A stretch of DNA of 8,075 nucleotides, from assembly GCA_910577915.1 (NCBI GenBank), contig CAJTOM010000089.1, forward strand, positions 1 through 8,075. The letters run 5' to 3'. The notes below the pieces were generated by a model. The model was not told where the DNA came from, made no database searches, and was given only the letters and a program-made list of their open reading frames with translations. Below, piece by piece: positions 1 to 5,671 of this stretch (the stretch's first letter is position 1; every line of letters starts with the position of its first letter). A program made the position numbers and the translations under genes. The DNA comes from an uncultured Oscillospiraceae bacterium (GTDB lineage Bacteria > Bacillota > Clostridia > Oscillospirales > Oscillospiraceae).

Positions 1-3000
1 GCGAGAACCTGAGCCTGGAGGAGGTCGAGGGCGTTGTTATCGCCAACGAGTACGCCAACCTCGAGGGCACCCGTACCCTGGCTGATGGCAAGACCCTGAT
101 CCGCGACGAGAAGAACGCGAAGGATTACACCATCAACTGGAGCACCAATCTGGACGACATGGGCGAGAGCCGCCTGATCTACATCCAGAACAAGACCAAC
201 GTCATCAACCTGGCCGACAGCGGCAAGAACGCCAAGGCCGAGGGCACCGAGGCCGAGAGCGTCACCGCGATCCTGGGCCGCGCCGGTATCTCCGCTGGTG
301 ACGCTGAGCGCTACCTGAACTTCGACAAGGCCTTCAAGCGCGATTCCGCCTACAAGATCAAGTACGTCCTGAAGGCGGATGCCAGCAACGAGATCAACGG
401 CATGTCCCTTGCTGACGTGCGCGACCGCATCAACGCTGCCGCCGGTGAGAACAGAGCCAAGATCAGCGGCACCACTGTCGAGGTCACCATCGTCAAGCGC
501 ACTCCCATCACCAACATCGACATGGACTACATGGAGCGCATCTTCGGCAAGGCCGACAAGAAGACCTCCAGCTACATTGACGGCGAGGTCTATGTGGGCA
601 CCCAGTCCAACACCGACATCTCCGACGTTGACGCCGATCAGAAGTACTCCTGGGAGTCCTTCTGCGAGGAGTTCATCGAGGAGAAAGAGGATGACGCCGC
701 CGTCTCCAAGAACGACAACGGCAACTGGCTCAAGGTCATCGACAATGATGGCGACGGCACTGCCGACTACATCTTCAAGGTGATCTACACCGTGGCCCAG
801 GTGACCCGCGTCAAGGACGATGTGGTTACCCTGGACACCAAGAACCACACCCTCAGCTTTGAGGATAAAAATGGTGGCATCTACATCTGCGGCATTGATG
901 ACATCAACAACCTGACCGACGAGGAAGTTGTCTCCGCTGACACCCTGGCCGTGGACGATGTTGTCTACTACGCCGTCATCGAGGACAAGGCCCAGACCTA
1001 CAAGGCCGCCATGGAGACTGCCTCCTTCAAGGACGTCAGCCGCAACAGCAAGATTGCTGTCACCACTGACGGCACTGAGTGGACCCAGTCCGACGTCTGC
1101 GAGCACATCGAGGACGAGGCCTTCTCCCACGACGTGCGCAACCTGGCCGGCAAGGTCAGCTATGACTGCTACTTCGACCGCGGCGGCTTCCTGGCTGCCT
1201 TCGTCAAGACCGACAAGGCCGGCGACTTCCGCCTCATCACCGACGGCTGGTTCATGGAGCAGAAGAGCCGCAGCAACGAGTACGCTGTCAACGCCTACAA
1301 CGACGCCGAGGGCAAGCTTGAGGTCGTGGACATCACCAAGTATGGTGATCTGTTCATCGCCAGCGCCCGCGCGCTGAACAACGGTTGGGACGCCCTGAAG
1401 TATCTGGGCGGCACCAACGGCGGTGACTTCTCCGTTGACACCGCTGTCACCGGTATCCTCGGCGACAACAAGGGCGCTGCCCTGAACGGCGACAACGTCG
1501 TTGGCACTACTCCCAACCGCAGACAGTACGACAAGATCCACACCACCGTGGCCGCCATCACCGCTGACGGTACCCTCCTGCCCGTGCACGACAGCTCCGT
1601 CACCGGCCGCTACGACCACGAGATGATCGCTCTGGACAGCATCCCCACCATGGCCGCTGTCAACGGTACGATCTATGACACCAGCAACGGTTCCGATACC
1701 GCTTATGACCGGAACCTCCGCTCTGCCGAGGTCCGCGCTCTGGACAGCACCATCTACTATGTGGTCTGGGGCACCAACGCCAACGCCAGAGTCCTCTCCT
1801 TCGTGGGCCACGACAACGCCCCCAGCGCCAAGAAGCTGGCCGGCCTGATTGAGGACATCTACTGCGTCGGCACCCGCCGCACCGCCGACAACGACACCGA
1901 CCGCGATGTGACCTACAGCGCCGACGTGGTTGTTATCGAGCTCAACGGCGCTTATCCCGATGACCGCGAGCCCTTCTTCGTCGTCGACAACGACTGGCGC
2001 AGAACCGACATCGGCGACTATCGTGTCGACGGTATCGACAGCAAGGGCGAGAAGGTCGAGGACATGCGCGTCAGCGGCCGTTCCGTTGCTCCCTACGCCT
2101 ATGTCGGCGGCGGCATCGCGAACACCAAGCAGTTCTATCCCGGCCTGTATTGGCGTACCGAGGTCTCCGAGGGCGTCTACAAGCTTGATCCCATGACCGG
2201 CGCTGAGATCGCCGCCCAGTTCTCCGTTGGTACCGTGGTGGAGGAGAGCTGGACCAACAGCTCCTACATCGTGATGCAGAGCTGGAACGAGGACACCGTC
2301 TACGGCATCGGCCCCAAGGGTTACGACAAGGGCAATGATGCTCAGGCCGTGCTGGATACCTCTGTTGAGAAGCAGTTCAAGATCACTGACGCCGCTCTGT
2401 ATACCCTGGCTTACGGCGGCGACGACTATGACGACTACGCTGCCGAGCTGGAGAAGGCCGACCTGGAGGACGTCCTGGCCAGCCAGGTTGACGACGTCTA
2501 CGTCGAGAGCTCTCGCGTGAACAACGAGCTCAACCGCGACACCTGGTTCCTGGGCGACAACAACATCCACTACTACAACCGCAACAAGGTCCTGGTGTTC
2601 CACGGCGACAGCAACAGCGCTGTCTGGGCCGTGTCCCTGGCCAACGTGGTTGACAACGGCGACTACCACAAGGATTGGGATTACGCCAGCGTGGTCTGGG
2701 AGAAGATTGTTGATCTGATTCCCGCCGCCATCTACTCCGGCACCGAGATCGAAGTGATGGGCCAGACCTATGACGCCACTACCGATCCCACCAAGCCCAC
2801 TTGGGTTGCGAATTCCGAGACCGACAAGGTCGCTGTTGAGGCCGGCCTCAATGTCAAGGAGGTTGTCGGGAACGTGGCTTACACCGACAAGGCTGACGGC
2901 ATCGAGCTGAAGCTGGATGCTCCTGTTGGTACCAAGTTCTACAAGGATAGCAGAAGCGAGATCGCCATCAAGTTCAGCGATGGTGACAACGCGCACCTCC

Positions 3001-4907
3001 ACGACTTCAAGCTGTCCAACAGTGATCGCACTCTCACCGTGACCCTGAAGGGCATCGATGAGGACATCACCTTCACCGTCGGCCTGGTTGCTGATCCCAG
3101 CAACGCGCCCAAGGTGATTGTGAAGAGCAAGGATAACGTTCTCAAGATTACCGATACGCTGACCTACAATGTTCCTCTTAACAACATCAGCCTGACCTTC
3201 AAGGACAAGGACGGCAACCCCCTTGCTGCCAATGAGTCCGTTACCGTCGACAAGGTCTTCCTGGGTGATAAGAAGCTGACGGAGGACGCTGCGGAGATGG
3301 GCTACACCCTCACCGGCAACATCCTGAAGCTCCACGGCACCACTCAGGTGACTGCGGACATCACCATTGAGGCCACTCTGAACATCAAGAAGAGCGAGCG
3401 CATCACTCTGGTCGCCGCCGGCGGCAATGCCAAGGCTGTTACCGGTACTGCTCCCGCTAAGTTCATCATCAACGGCGCTACGGTTGACGGTGATACCGTT
3501 AAGCCCGTGGGCTTTGAGAATGTGAAGGAGATCTATCCTCTTCCCGGCAAGAGCTTTACCTTCGAGGTTCCCGTTGGGAAGACCCTGAAGGTCTCCCTGG
3601 CAGCGGACAGCTACGCCTACAGCGATGACATCAATGTGAAGACTGAGAACGGCAGCTTCTATGTCATCGACGTCGCCGCTGGCTCCACCGATACCATCGT
3701 GATCGACAAGGCCGAGCGCTTCACGACCGCCTCCAGCAATGCGGGCCTCACCATCGGTGAGATCAAGCTGACCAAGGGCAAGACTACCAAGGATGCGGCT
3801 CTGAGTGATGTTGAGGAAGTCGCCAAGGGCGATGTCGAGGCCGCCAAGGGTGCCACCATGACCTTCTCCACCGTGAAGAACGAGGATGGCGAGACCATCA
3901 CCGTCTACAAGGTCATCGCTGAGAACAAGACCATCAAGTTCTACGCCGTCAAGTTCACCGAGACTCCCGCTGAGCCCGAGACTCCCGTTGTGCCTTCCGT
4001 GAGCGAGGCTTTCGGTGACGGCGAGACGGTCCAGAATACCGAGGAAATCAAGACCGAGCTGACTGGCGAGAGCAATAGCTTCATCCTGCCTGAGAGCCAG
4101 GAGATTGGCGAGAACAACGAGGTGACCATCGTGGCCGCCAAGAAGTACACCGCCGCTGCTGACAAGTTCAGCGAGGAGGGCAAGCTTGAGTTCACCGAGA
4201 CCACCGAGGACGAGCAGCTCATCGGCGTCAAGGTTGACAGCGAGAAGGCCGATGTGGAGATCACTCCTGTCGAGGACGCCGGGGCTGGCAAGCTGGCTGC
4301 GAGCGTGACCAAGACTTGGAAGATCACCATCACCCTGAAGGAGGGTGCTAAGGTTGATGAGGACGGTCTCGAGATCACCATCGTGACCGCCACCACCGAG
4401 GAAAAGGTGACGCTTGCCGACAAGCTGAACGTGGTTGCGGCGAACCTGACCATCGCTGAGGGGGAGGACGCTCCCGCCTACGGCCATGCCGATAGCTATG
4501 CGGTCACCCTCGATAAGGCTAAGAAGGAGATCACGGTCACTGCCACCGGTCTGGAGAAGACCACGAACGACGCGAATCCCGAGGTGACTGCGTACTGGGT
4601 TGGCGTTGGCGTGACGACGCAGAAGGGCGCTACCTATGCCTGGAATTTCGGTGCTTTCGATGAGGAGACCGCTAAGTACAAGGAGATGACTCGCCCCCAG
4701 ACCGTGGAGGGTGTCGAGTACACCACCTTCTACTGGAGCACTTCCGGCGATGAAGGCGACACCTGGGAGACCGATACCAATAAGACCGGTTATCTGTCCG
4801 TAAAGGTTGGCGACGAGGTTGTCACGTATACTGTGAAGTTTGTCGTGAGCGTTGCCACCGAAAACACCCCCGCTGTGGGTGGGAGTTCTGAGAACGTTGA
4901 GGCGTAA
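1..4907 (+). CDS. Large S-layer-type surface protein, C-terminal part (5' end outside window)
   Basis: The reading frame is open from the left edge (first full codon at base 3) to a TAA at 4905-4907, giving 1634 visible residues. An ATG at 159 lies inside the frame and has no ribosome binding site, so it is not the start. The protein is acidic, rich in Asp, Lys, Val, Thr and Gly, and predicted beta-rich. Its style resembles giant S-layer-homology proteins of Oscillospiraceae, including an early stretch around LDDMGESRLIYIQ. No SLH anchoring repeat is visible; one could lie in the missing N-terminus. Residues ~1-930 form one large region containing the five Cys I could pick out. From ~935 there are several Ig-like or beta-sandwich segments, then a Pro/Glu-rich linker (about residues 1319-1337) and two or more further beta segments. 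Lysine is almost always AAG and Arg mostly CGC, which suggests very high expression. A cell-envelope structural role is inferred; an adhesin is the alternative. Confidence 0.62.
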   Translation, partial: ENLSLEEVEGVVIANEYANLEGTRTLADGKTLIRDEKNAKDYTINWSTNLDDMGESRLIYIQNKTNVINLADSGKNAKAEGTEAESVTAILGRAGISAGDAERYLNFDKAFKRDSAYKIKYVLKADASNEINGMSLADVRDRINAAAGENRAKISGTTVEVTIVKRTPITNIDMDYMERIFGKADKKTSSYIDGEVYVGTQSNTDISDVDADQKYSWESFCEEFIEEKEDDAAVSKNDNGNWLKVIDNDGDGTADYIFKVIYTVAQVTRVKDDVVTLDTKNHTLSFEDKNGGIYICGIDDINNLTDEEVVSADTLAVDDVVYYAVIEDKAQTYKAAMETASFKDVSRNSKIAVTTDGTEWTQSDVCEHIEDEAFSHDVRNLAGKVSYDCYFDRGGFLAAFVKTDKAGDFRLITDGWFMEQKSRSNEYAVNAYNDAEGKLEVVDITKYGDLFIASARALNNGWDALKYLGGTNGGDFSVDTAVTGILGDNKGAALNGDNVVGTTPNRRQYDKIHTTVAAITADGTLLPVHDSSVTGRYDHEMIALDSIPTMAAVNGTIYDTSNGSDTAYDRNLRSAEVRALDSTIYYVVWGTNANARVLSFVGHDNAPSAKKLAGLIEDIYCVGTRRTADNDTDRDVTYSADVVVIELNGAYPDDREPFFVVDNDWRRTDIGDYRVDGIDSKGEKVEDMRVSGRSVAPYAYVGGGIANTKQFYPGLYWRTEVSEGVYKLDPMTGAEIAAQFSVGTVVEESWTNSSYIVMQSWNEDTVYGIGPKGYDKGNDAQAVLDTSVEKQFKITDAALYTLAYGGDDYDDYAAELEKADLEDVLASQVDDVYVESSRVNNELNRDTWFLGDNNIHYYNRNKVLVFHGDSNSAVWAVSLANVVDNGDYHKDWDYASVVWEKIVDLIPAAIYSGTEIEVMGQTYDATTDPTKPTWVANSETDKVAVEAGLNVKEVVGNVAYTDKADGIELKLDAPVGTKFYKDSRSEIAIKFSDGDNAHLHDFKLSNSDRTLTVTLKGIDEDITFTVGLVADPSNAPKVIVKSKDNVLKITDTLTYNVPLNNISLTFKDKDGNPLAANESVTVDKVFLGDKKLTEDAAEMGYTLTGNILKLHGTTQVTADITIEATLNIKKSERITLVAAGGNAKAVTGTAPAKFIINGATVDGDTVKPVGFENVKEIYPLPGKSFTFEVPVGKTLKVSLAADSYAYSDDINVKTENGSFYVIDVAAGSTDTIVIDKAERFTTASSNAGLTIGEIKLTKGKTTKDAALSDVEEVAKGDVEAAKGATMTFSTVKNEDGETITVYKVIAENKTIKFYAVKFTETPAEPETPVVPSVSEAFGDGETVQNTEEIKTELTGESNSFILPESQEIGENNEVTIVAAKKYTAAADKFSEEGKLEFTETTEDEQLIGVKVDSEKADVEITPVEDAGAGKLAASVTKTWKITITLKEGAKVDEDGLEITIVTATTEEKVTLADKLNVVAANLTIAEGEDAPAYGHADSYAVTLDKAKKEITVTATGLEKTTNDANPEVTAYWVGVGVTTQKGATYAWNFGAFDEETAKYKEMTRPQTVEGVEYTTFYWSTSGDEGDTWETDTNKTGYLSVKVGDEVVTYTVKFVVSVATENTPAVGGSSENVEA

Positions 4908-4939
4908 CTGAGAACCCGAGATTCCCAAACATCGCAACA

Positions 4940-4975
4940 CCCCCCAAGGGCCATCGGCCCTTGGGGGGTTCCCCC
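4940..4975 (+). terminator. Hairpin terminator of the surface-protein gene, weak U-tract
   Basis: A perfect 13-bp inverted repeat has arms CCCCCCAAGGGCC (4940-4952) and GGCCCTTGGGGGG (4956-4968) around the loop ATC. It starts 32 bp after the stop codon. Only TT, then a run of C, follows on the plus strand. It is therefore a very stable hairpin without a proper U-tract, and may act as a 3' stabiliser of an abundant mRNA as much as a terminator. Confidence 0.6.
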
Positions 4976-4980
4976 GTTCA

Positions 4981-5014
4981 AAGAAAAACCCGGACTTGAC
5001 AAACCAAGTCCGGG
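4981..5014 (-). terminator. Intrinsic terminator of the left minus-strand RNA
   Basis: A 10-bp stem with arms CCCGGACTTG and CAAGTCCGGG encloses a 6-nt loop (plus-strand 4989-5014). It is followed on the minus strand by TTTTTCTT. The palindrome also houses the plus-strand -35 box. Confidence 0.85.
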
Positions 5015-5024
5015 CGTATATACT
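4996..5024 (+). promoter_or_regulatory. Sigma-A promoter, left module, plus strand (antisense direction)
   Basis: TTGACA (4996-5001), a 17-bp spacer and TATACT (5019-5024) give a near-perfect sigma-A promoter, with a start expected near A5031. The -35 box overlaps the stem and loop of the minus-strand terminator palindrome (4989-5014). Transcripts would run antisense through the whole left module. Confidence 0.82.
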
Positions 5025-5072
5025 AGAGACAAACAGGGGCGCTGCTGTGCTAGGCGGTTCAGCCCCTAAGGG

Positions 5073-5147
5073 TCAACGCGAAGATCCATTGACCGCTCGG
5101 GTGTCGGCCGGGCGGTCAACTTGCTGTCGGAGCAAAAATTTGTCCAT
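5073..5147 (-). pseudogene. Frameshifted remnant of the small membrane-peptide ORF
   Basis: This copy has the same ribosome binding site, spacing and first three codons (MDK) as the ORF at 5420-5515. A 64-nt block is missing after codon 3 compared with the right copy. Because 64 is not a multiple of three, the frame shifts and reads 24 residues, polar and Arg/Asp-rich, with no membrane segment. The deleted block is the hydrophobic core, while the surrounding RNA hairpins are intact. Either the peptide was lost and the RNA kept, or the right copy gained the block. Confidence 0.55.
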
Positions 5148-5154
5148 ACAACAT

Positions 5155-5175
5155 CACTCCTTTCTGCAAGGAGTG
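5155..5175 (-). promoter_or_regulatory. Hairpin burying the ribosome binding site, left module
   Basis: Arms CACTCCTT and AAGGAGTG (8 bp) enclose a 5-nt loop. On the minus strand the 3' arm is the Shine-Dalgarno sequence of the small ORF, paired to an anti-Shine-Dalgarno just upstream. It is identical in the right copy (5523-5543). Confidence 0.8.
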
Positions 5176-5235
5176 AGCCGAACCGCCCTTTCACACAGCA
5201 GCGCCCCGTCCCCGGAGTGATCCGGGGACATGTCT

Positions 5236-5259
5236 ATTCTACAGGATTTGTCAAAGTTT
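5236..5259 (-). promoter_or_regulatory. Sigma-A promoter, left module, minus strand
   Basis: On the minus strand the -35 box is TTGACA (plus-strand 5259-5264), the spacer is exactly 17 bp and the -10 box is TAGAAT (5236-5241). The expected start is a G at about 5229, 7 nt past the -10 box. This is precisely the first base of the 5' hairpin. Confidence 0.85.
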
Positions 5260-5285
5260 GTCAATGAAACATCCCAAATCCAGTC

Positions 5286-5315
5286 AAAACCCGGACTTGA
5301 CAAACCAAGTCCGGG
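5286..5315 (-). terminator. Intrinsic terminator of the right minus-strand RNA
   Basis: It has the same 10-bp palindrome as the left copy (5290-5315), followed on the minus strand by TTTT and then GACTGG. The U-tract is shorter than in the left copy, so some read-through into the left module's promoter region is possible. Confidence 0.75.
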
Positions 5316-5325
5316 CGTGTATACT
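5297..5325 (+). promoter_or_regulatory. Sigma-A promoter, right module, plus strand (antisense direction)
   Basis: TTGACA (5297-5302), a 17-bp spacer and TATACT (5320-5325) are conserved with the left copy, apart from one spacer base (A to G) next to the -10 box. The start is expected near A5332, giving RNA complementary to the 31-residue ORF message from its 3' end. Confidence 0.82.
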
Positions 5326-5419
5326 AGAGACAAATAGGGGCGCTGCTGTGCTAGGCGGTTCAGCCCCTAACTGTCAAAGTGCAAACGCATCATTGACCGC
5401 TCGGGTTGCAGCCGGGCGG

Positions 5420-5515
5420 TCAACACGCTGTTGGAGCAAAAATAAGTACGCAGGCAATCACTGCAATCCACGTCATCACATGGATGCCGATGCGCATGAT
5501 ACGCTTTTTGTCCAT
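5420..5515 (-). CDS. 31-residue cationic single-membrane-segment peptide
   Basis: ATG at 5515-5513 reads 31 codons to TGA at 5422-5420. The ribosome binding site AAAGGAGTG is strong, with 9 nt between GGAG and ATG. The peptide begins MDKKRIMRIG, with four Lys/Arg and one Asp in the first eight residues. A hydrophobic span follows, from about residue 9 to 28, with Trp16 and two Cys (22 and 31), ending in PTAC. The layout suggests one inner-membrane helix, N-terminus cytoplasmic. The ribosome binding site is buried in an 8-bp hairpin, and the ORF lies inside an RNA with its own promoter and terminator. The size, charge and context fit type I toxin peptides or small membrane regulators. I do not recognise the family, and toxicity is not shown. 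Confidence 0.62.
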   Translation of the reverse strand: MDKKRIMRIGIHVMTWIAVIACVLIFAPTAC

Positions 5516-5522
5516 ACAACAT

Positions 5523-5543
5523 CACTCCTTTCTGCAAGGAGTG
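5523..5543 (-). promoter_or_regulatory. Hairpin burying the ribosome binding site, right module
   Basis: This is an 8-bp stem of ACTCC-type anti-Shine-Dalgarno against the AAGGAGTG Shine-Dalgarno of the 31-residue ORF, with loop GCAGA on the minus strand. Translation should need the stem to open, through processing, a bound factor, or ribosomes loading during transcription. Confidence 0.8.
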
Positions 5544-5603
5544 AGCCGAACCGCCCTTTCACACAGCAGCGCCCCGTCCCCGGATCACTCCGGGGACGTA
5601 TTT

Positions 5604-5632
5604 ATTTTAGCAAATTTGCCGTATCCTGTCAA
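5604..5632 (-). promoter_or_regulatory. Sigma-A promoter, right module, minus strand
   Basis: On the minus strand TTGACA (5627-5632) is followed by a 17-bp spacer and TAAAAT (5604-5609). The predicted start is G at about 5597, again the first base of the 5' hairpin and at the same spacing as in the left copy. The -35 box lies in one arm of an inverted repeat, CTGTCAA (5626-5632) and TTGACAG (5647-5653), which may be an operator. Confidence 0.87.
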
Positions 5633-5671
5633 CATAAACGCCCTTTTTGACAGATTTTCTCCCATAACCGT

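Larger units (their letters stand above)
4981..5229 (-). ncRNA. Predicted ~249-nt structured RNA, left module
   Basis: It is bounded by the promoter-predicted start at ~5229 and a terminator ending at ~4981. Elements in 5'-3' order on the minus strand are as follows. The 5' hairpin spans 5229-5208. The long-range 5' arms are 5207-5194 and 5187-5175. The ribosome-binding-site hairpin is 5175-5155. A 24-codon ORF covers 5147-5073. A hairpin with TTGACCGC/GCGGTCAA arms is 5119-5089. The matching 3' arms are 5065-5053 and 5049-5036, followed by the terminator. The long stem has 14 perfect pairs, a small internal loop, then 13 more pairs including two G-U. On the plus strand those two become A-C mismatches, so the minus RNA is the selected fold. 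Function is unknown; it may be a decayed peptide mRNA or a regulatory RNA. Confidence 0.7.
5031..5240 (+). ncRNA. Candidate antisense RNA of the left module
   Basis: It is predicted from the plus-strand promoter at 4996-5024. The end is uncertain: the hairpin with arms GTCCCCGG and CCGGGGAC (5208-5229), followed by a T-rich but interrupted stretch, is the best candidate stop. The RNA would be fully complementary to the minus-strand RNA over about 200 nt. No good coding frame with a ribosome binding site is seen on this strand. Confidence 0.45.
4981..5264 (-). repeat. Left copy of a tandem two-strand RNA module
   Basis: This copy runs from the minus-strand U-tract at 4981 to the minus-strand -35 box at 5264. 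It is near-identical to 5286-5632 in its hairpin arms, ribosome binding site region and plus-strand promoter. The hairpin loops, the spacer near 5071-5088 and the promoter spacer differ. It lacks a 64-nt block that the right copy carries inside its small ORF. The offset between equivalent points is 301 bp (for example -35 boxes at 4996 and 5297). No transposase or clear target duplication is visible. Confidence 0.9.
5284..5597 (-). ncRNA. Predicted ~314-nt structured mRNA, right module
   Basis: The architecture matches the left copy. The 5' hairpin is 5597-5576. The long-range stem pairs 5575-5562 with 5350-5337, and 5555-5543 with 5366-5354. The ribosome-binding-site hairpin is 5543-5523, the 31-codon ORF 5515-5420, the third hairpin 5423-5393 and the terminator 5315-5286. 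The 5' and 3' ends would be tied together with the Shine-Dalgarno sequence buried, so the full-length RNA should translate poorly. This inert fold-back form resembles hok and AapA messages (established for those families, inferred here). An alternative local 3' hairpin, with arms CAGCCCCT and AGGGG/CTG, could compete with the long stem. Confidence 0.7.
5332..5610 (+). ncRNA. Candidate antisense RNA of the right module
   Basis: It is driven by the plus promoter at 5297-5325. A GTCCCCGG/CCGGGGAC hairpin (5576-5597) followed by GTATTTATTTTAG is a plausible weak terminator. It would cover the 31-residue ORF and its ribosome binding site. A type I antitoxin role is inference from the geometry only. 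Confidence 0.45.
5286..5632 (-). repeat. Right copy of the tandem two-strand RNA module
   Basis: This is the fuller copy and includes the intact 31-residue ORF. The matching blocks are the terminator palindrome, the plus promoter, GGGGCGCTGCTGTG, GGCGGTTCAGCCCC, TTGACCGC with GCGGTCAA, the ribosome binding site hairpin, CACAGCAGCGCCCC and the 5' hairpin. Differences from the left copy fall mostly in loops and linkers while the paired arms are kept. That pattern is expected of structured RNA. Confidence 0.9.

Noticed and set aside
3941..4453. 170-codon minus-strand frame inside the surface-protein gene
   Set aside because: Ser/Val/Thr-rich antisense reading of biased codons; no start context.
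4981..5632. Group II intron, T-box, 6S RNA, RNase P RNA or CRISPR array
   Set aside because: No domain V or intron ORF, no T-box sequence, no RNase P core motifs, and no short regular repeats with spacers. A 6S-like rod was considered, but the internal ribosome binding site hairpin, ORF and third hairpin do not fit.
4981..5632. Small transposon-derived element (MITE)
   Set aside because: The 14-bp inverted arms look like terminal repeats. However, they lie inside the promoters and terminators and pair with G-U bias on one strand, and no target duplication is evident. It is not fully excluded without a genome-wide copy count.
5258..5650. 130- and 89-codon plus-strand frames through the right module
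   Set aside because: They run through hairpins and promoters, have no ribosome binding site, and are not conserved in frame between the two copies beyond repeat identity.
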